64,000 nt of DNA from Psilocybe azurescens (Eukaryota; Basidiomycota; Agaricomycetes; Agaricales; Agrocybaceae). The stretch covers positions 620,001 to 684,000 of the forward strand of contig JAJIRX010000622.1 in the NCBI GenBank assembly GCA_023853785.1. The letters are read 5' to 3'. Numbering within the stretch: the first letter of the stretch is position 1; each line of letters starts with the position of its first letter. Of the stretch, positions 1 through 13,016 are shown one piece after another. The notes under the pieces are model-generated. The model did no database searches, was not told where the DNA came from, and saw nothing but the letters and a program-made list of their open reading frames with translations. Position numbers and translations under genes: made by a program.

Positions 1-69
1 CCTACCTTACGGTATTTGGCTGGGTGTCTGAACGGTGAAATTTTTCGCGAGCTTTCCTGACTGGGACCC

Positions 70-2261
70 TTAAAGGTGTGAAGGGCATATACGGCCAGGT
101 GAGGTAGCGTACCCTCCACTGCTGGAGCGCCGTGACGCGAATGATGCTGGCATCGCCAAGACAGACTTTAGTCCAGGGGTACAAACCTGCCTGTGCTGAG
201 CCTCGTTGCTTACGTGTCCGGTAACAGATGGGGATCGGTAGTCTGGAGGACTCGGCGCGTCAAGATTAGCAAAGTAATACTCGTCCAAAGAATTGTCACA
301 TTTCCGGGACTCTGAGCAGAGGTTTGGAAGTAATCGAGCAGGAGAGGGGGTACAGGGAGTTGGAGGATAGGACAGGTGAGGATCTACGGAACAGCCAGAG
401 CCAAATGTTAGATTACAAGGGTGTTGAGAGCACGCGTCAGTCGACTTCTGGTCAAGATACTCAACCCTAAAATCTGCTGAGATCCTTTCTTCAGTAGCTT
501 GTAGCCATGGATGCTCCAACGCATCCGTTAGCGATAAACGTTCTACCAACCAGTCGACTTTGAGAAGATCCTGCGTAAACTCTTTTGCTAAATTCCATCG
601 TCAGATTCCTGTATATTTGCATCGGCGAAGGACATACCCATTTCAGATATACGAGTCTGCTCTACTCGTATTTTGAGAGGGGGAGGAGTCAAGCTCCCAT
701 TTCTTTGAAAAGTGTGGCATTGTGTTTCCTGTGAGCCTGGGAATATTTTTAAACAACCTCCAATAGAAAGACGGCGAAGTGCATTTACATCTGAAATACT
801 ATGACACCGACGCCCCAGCTGTCCGCCAGATGGTCGTGTGGATTGCACGCATATACTTCCGGTGCCATGTATCCAATGGTTCCACATGATATCTATGTGC
901 GTATAATGAGTTTACCTTTCTCTCATGCCAGATGTATATAACTTACAGCGCTTTGCAGAGTCCAACCAGGCTTTAGGATGGCGGCAATACCAAAGTCCGT
1001 AATTTTTACCATAAGTGGATTTTTGGAAGAAATAAGGATATTCTGCCCATATTTTAGCATTGTGAAGGGTAAAGGAATCATTGGATGTACCTCCGGCTTG
1101 AGATCATAATGAATCATATTAAATGAATGAACATGCTAAGTCGAATATTAGAAGGACTGATATGCCACCATAGACACAAACGCACCTTCATCCCATCGCA
1201 TATTTGGCATGCAATGGTCTTCGCCTCATTTTCCGCTGTTTTGGGAGAACGAAAGTGAGCAAGTAAGTAGTCGAACATATTGCGGGGGGAACTAACATAG
1301 CCCGTGTGTAGAGTTAGTGTTCGTCTCCTTTTTCCTATCCATTAGATATGAGAATAGATCACCCTCATTCACCATAGGCATTACAATATCTGAATAAATG
1401 ATATGAGTCGCTGTTAGCTTAACACAACTGGGAAGGCACATACCGATGACTTCAAGTTGAGTTTGAACGAAGAACTCTTCTATATTGCATATATGCTTGT
1501 GATTCAGATCTTTTAAAATAAGTAAGTTGGAAACTTCATATGTTTCTAAGCTGATCTCTCCTGGCGTTAGCCTCTTTACTGCCTTGCTAGTGCCCTCAGA
1601 CACTGCACGACTGACAACCCCGAATGTACCTCTACCCAAAATGCCATGCATTTCGTAGCGTTGGTGAAGTCTCGATGCGGGCTGCAGGTGCGCTGTTTGA
1701 TAATAGGTATATGCTATTTTAACATCTGATTAGCTTCACACACGAATTACCAACTTTGGTCTGATAGAAGAAATACTCACTGTGTTCCCCATTCAAAGCG
1801 CCAAAATGAACTGTATCTCCATGGCGAAGAATCGTGTCGGTATCACCATCGATGAGCGTATCGTTTATCTAAGCGCAAGTTAAAGCGTAAAAGACATGAA
1901 ATGTAAGAAAAATATCCGCACCCAGGTTCTGGCAGACGTGTGTTGCGGAGTTCGAACAAAACCACACTATCCTCAGCCTCTCGACCGTCCCAAGCAATGG
2001 TGCAATGGTATTGTCCTACATTTTGTTTAATTAAAGCATATTAAAGGGTCAAGGTTGCATACCGATGAAAGGGCCATCAAATAGAGTGTCACTGTAAATA
2101 TCATTGCCAAGTGTATATTCCCTACAATCCCTACCAAATATTGCCACTCGATCACCACTTTCAAGCTTCAAGTGTCCCCATTGAAGTGTATCTTCAAAAT
2201 AATCATAGGCGGCTTCAATCCATGCCTGGTCAGACTTGTAAGCAGGATAATGTCGCTCCAT
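70..2261 (-). CDS. FHA-domain Ser/Thr protein kinase K1 (Chk2/Rad53-like), multi-exon
   Basis: Read on the minus strand from ATG 2261 to TAA at 70-72. Exon 1 (2261-2063) begins an FHA-like fold (WGHLKLESGDRVAIF, then YTLGND). Later exons give QYHCTIAWDG and RHGDTVHFG. The kinase domain follows: glycine loop GRGTFGVV, lysine in KAVKRL, catalytic HYDLKPE, DFG and GYMAPEV, then a tail with TPSP motifs and SLDEYY. FHA followed by kinase is the Chk2/Cds1 checkpoint architecture; a nuclear signalling role is inferred. The HRD arginine is tyrosine (HYD), and the usual FHA Gly-Arg is Gly-Asn. The frame breaks at a G run (679-683, one base too many) just after the WEL segment. K2 (26565-29162) is a paralogue with the same exon order. 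The partner gene found 3' of K2 would lie beyond the left edge here. Confidence 0.8.
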
Positions 2262-4164
2262 GGAGTCTCAGCAAGCAGAGCTGTATAAGGGAATTGGGAA
2301 TGTTGAGGAAAAAAGTGATACCAGTAACAACATTTTTATACGCCTCTCTCTCACACATTATGGGCCACCGGTGGCATAGGTTTGGATAAGTCTTGTAAGT
2401 AGTCCAGGAACATACAGTACATTGGCCTGTGGCCGAAACTGGATACAGCAGGCATGCCACCGAAGATGTGTATGTTCCCAAGTCAGGCGGGTGGCCCGTG
2501 TAGTTGTCTTCTTAAATTCGCTTGGCATGGCACGTTGAACGAGAACGTTGGTCAATGCGCTCCTATTGGCACAGTCGAACAGGACATCTGAATAATATAA
2601 AGCCACTCCGAAAGTCGGGTCGGACTTATGCTGTTCAATCTTCAGTCGGCCCAAGCAATGAGGTCCCTTGATGCTATTCCTCCACTAGCTAACACCTCCA
2701 TGTCGTGATTTGATAAAGGTGGGTATCCGATTCTCGCATTGTTCACGGTGGATGAATTTCGATACTACCAAAAAGGACTTGACGCCTAAGTGATGTACTC
2801 GAGAGAGACCGAGCTGCGGGCACAGCGTTAGTGACACATATTTGAGCATCTCGTGAATAAATGACTGAAAATACAAGTGAGCATTTCACAGCGGCTCATG
2901 TTATCAGATCTGTACCAAGCGTTGTAAGCGTATAACGCCATCGTCTGTGGATTATGGCTATTGCGTAAATCCTTCAGCAACTTGACAGTAAGCCAATTCG
3001 TTGAGTGCATATAGTCACCATCACCTTGATAGCTTCTATTTTCGGTTGCAAATCATTCCAAAGGTTCCTTTATGACCAAGCCGCGGTGAAAAAATTGCTT
3101 CGCAGTTTCCAAAACTCTGGCACCTCCTGGTTGACGCCTTCGCATTCAATGGAATGATGATCTGTAAGCCGTGTAGGGGTTGCCGTGGAATCGACATAAG
3201 AGAGAGTTATGGCAGCCTATTACTGTGACAGTAACTGAAGTCGTGTTAAGTATCTCATCTAAGCAACCGCTTAAGCTGGTGTAATGATGAACTGAGATGT
3301 TGGACTTACAGAGGCTAAGGTGAAGATTCCCAATGGTCCTACACGCTTCTGTAAAGATACTATCTCAGGCATTGCGGTCTTTTCTTTAGAGTTACAAACA
3401 GTGACTCTCTGACCGTTTCGTGCGAGGGCACGAACAAGAGATCGACAAAGATTTGAACATCCAAGTTACATATGCTGAGGTTGTGTTGAGGATAAGAGAA
3501 ATTGGGCGCATTGTGTAGTCGGCTGTTGCCGACAAAATCACGCTGAGAATAAAACGGCAAGACGGCAATATGTCAAGCCCCGGCTGCCCGATGACTTGAC
3601 TCTTTTGTTGGTGATGCCCTATGATCCCTGACAACTGACATCGTTAGCCTCGAGGGATCGGTATTTTGTGACGAAGCATATTACTTCGTTTCACCCCTGG
3701 CAAATGTCTTAGCACGCTCCTTTTGGGAGCGGTGTGGGACCCGAGACTGCTTCTCAACAGTTGTGTCACCCTCGCATACCCACTAGAACCTCGGCGGCCT
3801 TAGGCCAATCTTCTTTCAGGTCTGCCTGGTCAAGAAGCACACCCCACCATATCTTTTGGACAAGTAATGGGTGAATGGCCCGAGAGCCGTAGCGGTATTA
3901 GTCAGTGGCTAGACAATCTATTTTTAGTCTTGTTAATGGCCGTTATCCATAATTTCCTTATCTCTTCATCAGTCTTGATCTTCGTCGAATCCGCCTCGTC
4001 CTTGATACTCCACCTGCATCGTTTCTTCTAGATTGGGTGGGCACTTTCTGACATGATGGTTGCGTACAACCTGCTGGCTGCAGTGAGCCGTGGTTTTTTG
4101 TTTTTTTCTTGGAAGGATGCAAGACCACAGCCTAGTATGTGTTCAATTCTCGGTTTTGTATTCC
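2262..4164. other. Gene-poor stretch upstream of K1
   Basis: Contains the K1 promoter side. Only short ORFs in several frames, none with recognisable motifs, exon-like spacing or paralogy inside the window. No convincing gene seen. Confidence 0.5.
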
Positions 4165-4304
4165 TCAGAGGCGCCAGAGTTCTTCAGCCGCTTCCCATAC
4201 TGGCGCTTGGTCTGAGGCTTTGCACTCTGTCAGTATGTGCTCCATTGATTCTTCTGTGTTGCAGATGCGGCATGAGCCCCTTACTTCGCATCCAGGTGCC
4301 TATT
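4165..4304 (-). mobile_element. Remnant of a LINE-type retrotransposon (zf-RVT C-terminus)
   Basis: Minus-strand frame ending in TGA at 4165-4167 reads CRICNTEESMEHILTEC, then VWEAAEELWRL. The C-x2-C...H-x3-C spacing with HIL.EC and a following VW..A..LW is the zinc-binding segment after the reverse transcriptase/RNase H of non-LTR elements. A TAG lies just upstream in the same frame and no RT catalytic motif was found nearby, so this is a dead 3' scrap. The family name is from motif recognition only. Confidence 0.55.
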
Positions 4305-5540
4305 TTACAGGCGCTATGCATGGTCCCCTACAGGAAAGCTCTCGCTCATATAGAGAAGTCTTTGCTAGAAAGACAGTCCCATATGTGGTTGCGCCCAATG
4401 ACTTGACTCCATTGTCTCGGACCTGTAAATTACAGTGCAAACTTAGCTTACCTCCAGTCCAAGAAACTTGGTCTTTTGTGCTCCCGAGGCCATTCTGTCA
4501 AGCAATTGGGGACCGATAAGACTGACACTGTGAAGTACTCCAGAAGCCAACCAGAAGCACTCAGTCGAAGACACGTCGTCGGCTCCGAGAAAATGCTGAT
4601 TCTAAAGCTCTATTCTGGTCTTTTGTTTCTTCCATCATGGCTGACAGAGGTGGTCAAATGCGCTTACCTTAGGGTCTCACTAGTGCACGCCTGTCACCAG
4701 AAGCTCTGCCTTTGTAATGGCGTCAGAGAGATCAGTCTACACTGGCACAGCGCACAACTCAATATTCTCTGGATCAGGTTGTGTGGCGACCTGCAAGTCA
4801 AGATCTTTTTCGCAGACAAGAACGATGCTTGGGCAGAGCATCAAAGCATACTTGGAACCAATAAGCGGACGATTACTACCAAAACTCATGTCATACATTA
4901 AATGGAAGGGTGGAACTATAAGTTTGATTCTCCATGCCACTAAATAGCCTAGTCTTTATTGAAGCTCATTGATAATTGAACTTTGTCTTGTGCGGGAGTT
5001 CAGCCGGATAGGGGCGAATAATCACGTCATTTATTGCTAGAGATATATATGTAAGTTACTCATAAATGCCAGATGCCTAGGCACCTTCAGCGACTTTCGG
5101 GGTAAAACCCAGTTCCTAGCTGCCTATTCATTGGACTATATTAGCTGGTGACGCTAATACGCAATGGGTTTATTCTTCTTCGGATCTTCCTCAGCCCTCC
5201 AAAGAGGTTGGCTCCTGCTCGTGATTCGCCAATCGGTGGTAAAATCCACACTGTGCTAATCCCTCTGGAAACATCTGGAAATATCGGAGCTAGTGAGTAC
5301 TCTATGGTGGAAATGTACGTATGACTCTATGTCCAGTCAGTCGGAATGACTCCAAGCGATTTTTGCGTACCGGTCGGCCCCTATCTCGTACAAACGCCGA
5401 ATTGACGGCTGTTTTTCCTAAAATGCTGTGAATTGGCTTCTACTTATTATCTTTTCTCTCCTACAGTTTGTGGGCAGAATCCTTCTTACCCCTCACGGAC
5501 TGGTCTGAGGTGACTCGTCAAATCTTCCTCCGAGTACACG
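4305..5540. other. Gene-poor stretch, probably decayed retroelement and MFS1 promoter
   Basis: Plus-strand ORFs at 4476-4947 have no recognised domain and lie opposite the LINE remnant, so they may be antisense to the same dead element. The last ~500 bases are the 5' flank of the first MFS gene. No other feature seen. Confidence 0.4.
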
Positions 5541-7476
5541 ATGTCCATAGCACGCGAAGACGACTCAACAACTACAATTCACGACGAAGACAACATGAAC
5601 GATTACGACCATCATGAAAAGCCAACACCTCTGCCCGTGTATCCACTCATCAGCCTGTACTTGATTCAAATGGCCGAGCCTATTACTGCGACAGTAATAT
5701 ATCCCTTCATCAACCAATTCGTTAGAGAGACTGGTATCACTGGGGGAGATGAAAAGAAAACCGGCTACTATGCCGGCATCATTGTGCATTTAAATTTTTC
5801 CATTTCATTTTTTTTGACAATCCTGATCGCCATGTTATCTGCAGGAATCTGCATTCTTTTTCGCAGAAAGCTTCACTGTTGTCCAGTGGGGCTACTTATC
5901 GGATCGATATGGCCGTAGACCTATTCTACTTTGCGGTCCGATAGGACTGGCGGTGGCCATGCTGATCTTCGGTACCTCGACAACGTTTTGGCCTCTGGTG
6001 ATTTCGCGGTGTCTTCAAGGAATTTTTAACGGGAATATAGGTGCGCTCATCTGTATCATTAATGTAATACTTTTATGCCGATTTTCTAGCCTCATTCTAG
6101 GTGTTACGAAAAGTGCCATTGCAGAGGTAGTTTTCGATCGTTTTATCCGAAAATCCTTCGCTCAATAACCACATAGTTAACCGATTCATCAAACAGAGGT
6201 GATGCTTATGCGTTTATACCAATGGTCTGGAGTATTGGCTACACTACAGGGTTAGTTCCTATCTCCTTGTCTTCCGTGCTCACCAGACGTTCAACAAATA
6301 TCGATCCAGACCCATCATTGGTGGCGTTCTTTCAAATCCCGCAACCCGGTGGCCAGATACTCTGGGTCGTATCTCATATCTGCGAACCCATCCTTATTTT
6401 CTTCCCTGTTTTCTAGCGGCATCCTTCGCTTTTGCAACATTTGTATTTGTATGCTTTGCTTTAAAAGAGGTTGGTCGAGCGCTTGAAACCAATGAAACGC
6501 GCTTATCAAAACATACAGACATTACCTTCTCTTGTGGCACAGGAAAGGACGTTGAAGCACCAAAAAAACATCTCGGATGACGCAATTCCTGCGAATATCA
6601 CCGCAGAATCGTCATTACTCGACCACGGAGACCATCGCCGTTATGGTACCGAGGACACTGCCACTGATTTATCTGAGTCCCACTATGTCAATGTTGACAA
6701 ATCTCAGCAAATTGGCATTCGAGCGGCTATCACCCGTCCTATTCTCATGGTACTGGTGAACCATATCTGCTTGACTTTCCTTGACATGTGTCATTTCACT
6801 CTCATCCCATTGGTCTATTCGACTCCAGTCGCGTTTGGCGGTCTCGGTCTCGACCCATTCCGAATTGGCGCCATCCTGGGTGTTTTTGGCCTCGTTAACT
6901 CGATTATTCAGGCTAAATTGCTGGGTCGTTTCATTAAAAATATGGTGCCCGTCAATTATACGGGGCATCGTTTTCGTGTATCATAGGCTGCTTTACGATG
7001 TATCCAGTGATGCATTTCTTTGCTCAAAGAGCGGGTGGAGTAGATGCCTTCGTCATAGCATGTATCGTTGCCCAACTCAGTTTTCAAGCAATGATTTATA
7101 TGGCTTACGGTGAGTAACAGCACCATGATCAAAGATGTTATAACGGAATTGACATGTTTTCGCTCCAGGATCACTTCAAGTAATTCTCGTGGAGTGTGTG
7201 CCCGAAGGCGGTCCTATGGGCACTGTCAACGGCGTCGCTCAGATGCTTGGATCTGGGATGAGGTCACTCGCCCCGACATTTGCATCCTCGCTTTTCTCAA
7301 TATCTCTGCAACGCAAGCTCGCAGGGGGAAATATGGTTTATTACATTCTAATGGCCATCACCCTCATCGCCATACGCTTCACAACCTTACTACCCAGAAC
7401 GGTCAAACCGAGACGAGCCCGAAGTCCTTTGACATCAAGAACACCATCAGACACTGCAATTCGAACTTCTTCCTAG
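5541..7476 (+). CDS. MFS transporter 1 (DHA1 type), one frameshift
   Basis: Major facilitator superfamily membrane transporter; substrate unknown, probably efflux. Exons by comparison with MFS2 and MFS4: 5541-5783, 5845-6040, 6101-6126, 6177-6250, 6310-6469, 6519-7109, 7169-7476. The start follows from the conserved KPTPLPVYPLISLYLIQMAE segment. The loop 2-3 signature WGYLSDRYGRRPILL is intact and the C-terminal half has GGLGLDPFRIG and VPEGGPMGTVNG. Exon lengths 196, 26, 74 and 160 nt equal those of MFS2, showing recent common descent. In exon 6 the frame is lost in an A run (6936-6940, one base short), after which the conserved KYGAR...MYPVMHFFAQRAGG reading resumes in another frame. Either a homopolymer sequencing error or a young pseudogene; closest paralogue MFS4. 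Confidence 0.85.
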
Positions 7477-7990
7477 ATATGAGGAAGCCCGAGGCTTCAT
7501 AGAACCATGGGATCTTCAGTTCCGTCCTGACGGTTTATTGATAACCAGCGCTAGTTTTTCTAGTGATTATTACCATTGTTATTGCGTTAACCAGAACGAA
7601 GGATTCGTCACTATACCGGTATTTTTATAGGCGCATATTGTGGATGTATACCTATTACACGTAAATGGCTTTAACCAGTGGTTTGCGCCTATCGGATTGT
7701 AATATGCGAATAAGTGACCGGTAAATACTTTGGCTAAGTATGCCGACGGACGCCACTGAGTCACCGCCCTGATGCTTATGCTCAGGTTCAGGTCTCAATT
7801 CATCGGCTGTCTTCTCAGTGACTCAGTTGACCATTTTCTGTCATGTCCCTGCGTGCTCGGACGTACACCTTGGCCGTTTAAAAGGAATGAAATGAAAAAC
7901 GCCGAAGTGGATCGACTTTCAGTACGATACTTAAGGAACATATTCTCGAAAACTTCCAGAGGCTTTTTTCTTCTTCTCTCCTTATCTACG

Positions 7991-9923
7991 ATGTCAGGAC
8001 AAGAAGAAAACGCTTCCGAGGATGGATTTTCAGCCCCTCGTCGAGCCTCGGAGGGAAGAGTTAGAAAGCCAACGCCTTTGCCAATATTTCCCTTACTCAG
8101 CGTTTTCTTGATTCAACTGGGGGAGCCTATAGCCGCGACAGTTATCTATCCCTTCATCGCCCAGTTTGTCCGTGAGACTGATATCACAGGAGGAGACGAG
8201 AAAAAACTGGTTATTATGCTGGTATCATCGTACGTTTAATTTTTAGCATTTCTGTTACGTCCCGACATTCGAACTTGCTTTGCAGGAATCCGCATTCTTT
8301 TTCTCTCAAGGCCTCAGCGTGATTCAGTGGGGTTACCTGTCAGATCGATATGGTCGCCGGCCAGTTCTGCTGTGCGGTCCATTGGGGGTTGCTTTTGCCA
8401 TGCTGATGTTCGGATCCTCGACAACGTTTGTGGGTATGGTTGTTGCCCGCTGTCTGCAAGGTATTTTCAATGGAAATATTGGTGCGAATATTACAGATTC
8501 AGTTCCGTTTCTTGGACCGGTGTTCATATTCTGGCTTTAACAGGCATATCTAAAAGCGTAATCGCTGAGGTTAGATATAATTCAGAAGAGTGGTGTCATA
8601 GTTGATTTGAGTTAATTCAACTCCTAGTTGACCGATTCTTCCAACAGAGGAGATGCATTTGCTTTCATCCCTCTCATGTGGAGCATTGGGTCCACGACCG
8701 GGTTCGTCTTGTTGTGCCATCTTGTTGTCGAGTGCAAGCGATTGATCCCATTTTATCACGTTCAGACCTATCCTTGGTGGCTCGCTTTCTAATCCTGCCA
8801 CTCGATGGCCTGATTCCTTAGGTCGAATCTCTTACTTGAAGAAACACCCATATTTCTTGCCTTGTTTCGTCGCAGCGGCATTTGGGATAACCTCGTTCTT
8901 GATTGTATGCTTTGCTTTAGAAGAGGTACGTTAAGCCTGACCTATTATCGACTGCCCTGATTTAACATTTATGCAGACCCTGCCATCACTCGTTGCCCAA
9001 AAAAGCGCAGAAGACTTCGTAGCTTGATGCCCGACGATAATATCTCTCCATCCGCAACAGAAAGTCGGCTCATAGATCATGGGGATAACATGAATTACGG
9101 CACAGAGGCCTCACAACACTGTCAGAACAACAACCATTCGTCCTCTGAATCTGCTGAGTTATGCGAGCCAGATCACCCTGAAGTAGCGAAGGGGACGAAA
9201 TTTCGTGATGCCTTCACGCGCCCCATTCTCATGACGTTGATAAATTACAGTTTTCTGGCTTTCTTGGACATGTGCTACAGTGTCCTGCTCCCGCTGATGT
9301 ATTCCACTTCCATTCAATTCGGTGGTCTCGGATTGGACCCCTCACGCATTGGTGCTGCACTAGGCGCGTTTGGTCTGATTAATTCCGTCGTACAACTCAA
9401 TTTTCTTGGACGAGTTATTAGAAAATACGGCCCTCGAAACGTATACAGGACGGCGTTCTGTTCTTTCTTCGTTCTCTTCAGCATGTATGCAATCACAAAA
9501 TTCTTCGCTCAGAGAGCCGGGCGAGTCGATGAGATTGTGGTTGTGTGCATGATTTTCCAGCTTGGTTGTCAGATGTTCATTTTTGCGTCATACGGTGAGT
9601 GAGATCGTCCGCAATACCCTTGCCTTCAATTATTTATAAAGTCGTCTTTTTAAGGCTCTATTCAGGTACTTTTGGTAGAGAGTGTACCCGAGGGTGGTCC
9701 ATTAGGCACGGTCAACGGAGTAGGCCAAATGATTGGAGCTGCGATGCGATGCATAGCTCCAACCTTTGCCTCATCTCTCTTCTCGGTGTCCCTACAACGA
9801 AACCTCGCTGGCGGAAATATGGTGTATTACATCCTCATGACGATAGCGTTAGTGGGCATCCGCTGCACCAGTTTGCTTCCGAAAAGTTCTAAAGAGAATG
9901 GGAGGTCGCAACCCGCGGCCTGA
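7991..9923 (+). CDS. MFS transporter 2 (DHA1 type), two frameshifts
   Basis: Tandem paralogue of MFS1, about 500 bp downstream on the same strand. Exons: 7991-8229, 8286-8481, 8544-8569, 8628-8701, 8766-8925, 8977-9594, 9655-9923. Hydrophobic segments alternate with loops in the usual 12-helix order; the signature WGYLSDRYGRRPVLL and GGLGLDPSRIG are present. Two A runs are each one base short for the conserved frame: 8201-8206 (breaks DEKKTGYYAGII at the end of exon 1) and 8999-9004 (start of exon 6, after LPSLVAQ). With a base added at each, every exon phase agrees and the reading runs to TGA 9923. It carries an acidic, variable central loop like the other copies. Substrate not deducible. 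Confidence 0.85.
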
Positions 9924-10709
9924 GAAGGGCCATTTCTAGCTGCGCAGAAACTTCCCCTTTCAATTCGTGTTGGGGTGTCATTAGCAGCGGTAACGATGGA
10001 ACAAAGGGAGTAGTTGCAGGATACAGCGTCCGCGGGTTATACTTACCCTTCGCCACAAGCGATAGTTTCTCGCACCTTACAAGCTTCACGGAGCAACAAT
10101 CTCTTAACTGTCCATGAAGGAATGATCTGTGCTTACAATAGCTTTTTCTCTATAATCGAACAGTAATGGCTTGGAGACAAGTTGATATCACAATATTTGA
10201 AGCTGTGAGCTCACATGTTCCATGTACAGACAGCGCACTCGAGAGGTCCATTGCCTGATATGTTCAAGTCTAGAGTAGTAAGATGCCAAATTTAATTTAG
10301 ACCATTGAAGCAGTATGGAATGAAAGGTGTGATGAAGCCGCCGCCCACGGAAAACATAGCGACAAGAGAGGGTTACTAATCAAATGCTATAGTTATCCTG
10401 GTAACCGGGATAGAATCCATGGCACCGATACGCTCATTTAAACAGATCCGTGAAGTTAATAATGTACGAGTTCCCTCCCCGTCTACTCACTTTAAGGCAG
10501 ATGCACTGCGTACAACCCACACTCAAGTTGGCCGGCCACATTGAATGCTGAACTCTGCCCACAGCTATACATCTCTATTAAACACCCCGTCTTCGTTCTT
10601 GATAACCGGTACCCTGACTCTGGGCACAAAGTCCATGTAAGCTAACGCCCACTGCAACGCTTGAGAACGCTGAATTAGGCAATACTGATGCTCTGCTGAA
10701 GCAACACAT
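9924..10709. other. Intergenic
   Basis: 3' flank of MFS2 and 5' flank of the acidic orphan gene. No supported gene, RNA or repeat seen. Confidence 0.5.
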
Positions 10710-11414
10710 ATGCTGGAGGCAAACAACAAACGTTTCTACCATGCTCCGCGGTTTGGAGAAGCCTATCTAGCTACATTAGACGAGGACTCGTATCATCGTG
10801 AGCTCTGGGAGGAGATACCAGCATTATTCAACAATCGAATGACGGACGAAGAATTCGAAAATTTTGCTCGTCTGGATGGAGCGGTCAAGTTTGAGGAGCA
10901 TGCTTCCTCCGAGGAACTATACATGCCGTCGAGCGAGCTGGATAGCACGGCATGTTACTTCAACGACGAAGACCTGTTTGGGCGTCTTGACGACGACTAT
11001 GATTATCCGCGGGAAGTCGACGATGAATACGACGCATACATGGGAGATGTATATCAGGATGTCATATGGATTGGCCATGAGGGGGAGGGATCAGGACTCA
11101 AAAGTGATTCTAGAAGACACATTGGGCGATGCACGCTTTTTTACGCCAACGATTTGTGCGACCGAGGCGACCTCCGCGATTCGGTGGTTTCAGATCAGGA
11201 AGAGAGGGGGGAGCGCAGAGCACCGAGTGATATTGGCTCGCCGGAGATGGAGGACGTCTTTGAGGAAGATTTGCCAATACTGGGGCAGACTGAACCACCA
11301 AGCGTGCCCAACAAACATAATGAGTCGTCATTGCAGAGAGAATATGAACATTGGAAGAGTATGCCATATGTACGGCCCTGGGTCGTATCTCGTGCTCGAG
11401 CACGGAGCAATTGA
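10710..11414 (+). CDS. Uncharacterised acidic protein, single exon, 234 aa
   Basis: Uninterrupted frame from ATG 10710 to TGA 11414. No recognised domain. The composition is strongly acidic, with aspartate/tyrosine-rich patches (DDDYDYPREVDDEYDAY near residues 94-108) and EDVFEEDLPILGQ near residue 188, followed by a basic C-terminus (RARARSN). No signal peptide or membrane segment is evident, so a soluble, partly disordered protein is likely. It lies alone between MFS2 and the secreted-protein gene. It could be a lineage-specific gene; expression data would decide whether it is real. Confidence 0.5.
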   Translation: MLEANNKRFYHAPRFGEAYLATLDEDSYHRELWEEIPALFNNRMTDEEFENFARLDGAVKFEEHASSEELYMPSSELDSTACYFNDEDLFGRLDDDYDYPREVDDEYDAYMGDVYQDVIWIGHEGEGSGLKSDSRRHIGRCTLFYANDLCDRGDLRDSVVSDQEERGERRAPSDIGSPEMEDVFEEDLPILGQTEPPSVPNKHNESSLQREYEHWKSMPYVRPWVVSRARARSN

Positions 11415-12860
11415 AGGGAGAGAATAGGGTAGCCAGTGTATTATAGTTTGAATCTGAATGTATATTTTTATCATTGCTTCTTCAATTTTTGGCGAGAACG
11501 TCCGGACTCATGAATATTATATCGCAGAGCAAATCATCACAGTACTTCCCATTCCGTCTCGTTTTCTAGAGGCGGCGGTACAAATAAAATTGTCATTTAC
11601 AGCATCTATAAATGTAAAATGGCGACGCACACTTTCGACATTTGGTTATCTTTGACTCCAAATTTTTCAGACCTGGGCTGTTGCTGCCGAATACGTACAA
11701 CACAGATGCCCAAGAGACAAAGTTGTTGGCTCTTGATCGTATCCATTCTTTTGCAAGCTATGTAGGTAGACGTGTATCGGAGTGATATTCCATCGACACT
11801 GCCGCCGATGTAGGTTACAACCGTCGCCATTACAGTAGATTCTGCGCCAGCACAACCTTTTTCCACGTTAAGATCAGTACTGGAAAAGACAAATTATAAA
11901 TGGTCATGGAAATCGTTCGCAATGTGCTGCATAGAAGCACGACATGGCCGTATGAGATGAATGGAGAGAAGATGTGTCCGTTGGTGTTTCCTAGCTGTCC
12001 CAGTCGCGGCTTTAAGGTTGCGTCGGCGTTTGCCGTTCCAATTATCAGGGGTTGATCGATGATCATCAGCGCTCGACCAGTCTGGCAGTGACCACACGAT
12101 CCCCCCCGGATTCGAGAAGCAAGTGAGTAGCAATTGTGAGTTACAATCTGTTACCCCGGAGCTCATAGCACTAGTAGTATTGCATTTTCTGAAGAGTTTC
12201 AGTAATGGGGGAAACTAACGATGTAGCCAATTCCAAATCCACAAGTAGACACAGTTATGACATACCCATTCGGCTTCCGCAAAACAGCAATGCCAGCTTG
12301 GGATCTGAGCTGTCCGGGCTAATACTTTATCCTGGGGGATAGAAACTCTAGCCGCTAATACCGTTATACAACAGAATGAAGGTACCGTGGCTGTAACCGA
12401 CATTCTATAACGTTCACCGTGGACGATTATGACTGTTCTTAGGTTGATCGTTGAGCGGCTTCGATCTCATATGGTGCTAAAGAAAGCTAAGCCGATGTCA
12501 GGAGGATGACGAAAGGCATACTGAAACACATACGGGTTATGCGGGTCATTTTGCCTTTCTGGATCACAGCCTGTCGCTCCATGATGAAGTCTGAAGGTCC
12601 AGTCGAACACCGTTCCGTTTCATGCACGCCTTTCTCAATGTCTTACATACATGCATAGAACTATTCGACCCCCGACAAACACTCGGCCACCGTAGTCAAG
12701 AAATCCGCTGAAGCCGCAGGCTGCTCAGAGCTGTCCAACCGCAAGCCAAGTGGCCGGCAGAATCAACTGATGGATGATGAACAAAATTGAAATCCAAACT
12801 CGAAATATCCCCGACATGTTCCAGGGGTTTCCCAGGGGACTGATGGGGCTCTGGTTATGC
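11415..12860. other. Gene-poor stretch with possible minus-strand relic
   Basis: Minus-strand open stretches at 12403-12215 and 12166-11894 could be two exons (a GTTAGT donor and a TTCAG acceptor lie between) but show no known domain. A ~24-base segment near 12011-12034 recurs on the plus strand near 31711-31735 (see findings). No gene called. Confidence 0.4.
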
Positions 12861-12868
12861 TATAAAAG
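12861..12868 (+). promoter_or_regulatory. TATA box of the secreted-protein gene
   Basis: TATAAAAG in a CT-flanked context about 150 nt upstream of ATG 13017. A strong TATA box suits a highly or conditionally expressed secreted protein. Confidence 0.55.
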
Positions 12869-13016
12869 AGGGCGGAAAACATTATGATTCCCCAGCAGTG
12901 CTCCCATTACAACTCTCTTAGGTGCCAGGTTGCCCCAAGAGTCTGTCTATTTCGCCGGTCGACATCCCATAAACCTTTCGAAAGACATACTTCTTAATCT
13001 CGTTGTTAGTTCTACG

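Noticed and set aside
5541..9923. Programmed ribosomal frameshifting in the MFS genes
   Set aside because: The breaks fall in different places in each copy and similar breaks occur in unrelated genes, always in homopolymers, which fits sequence error or plain mutation better.
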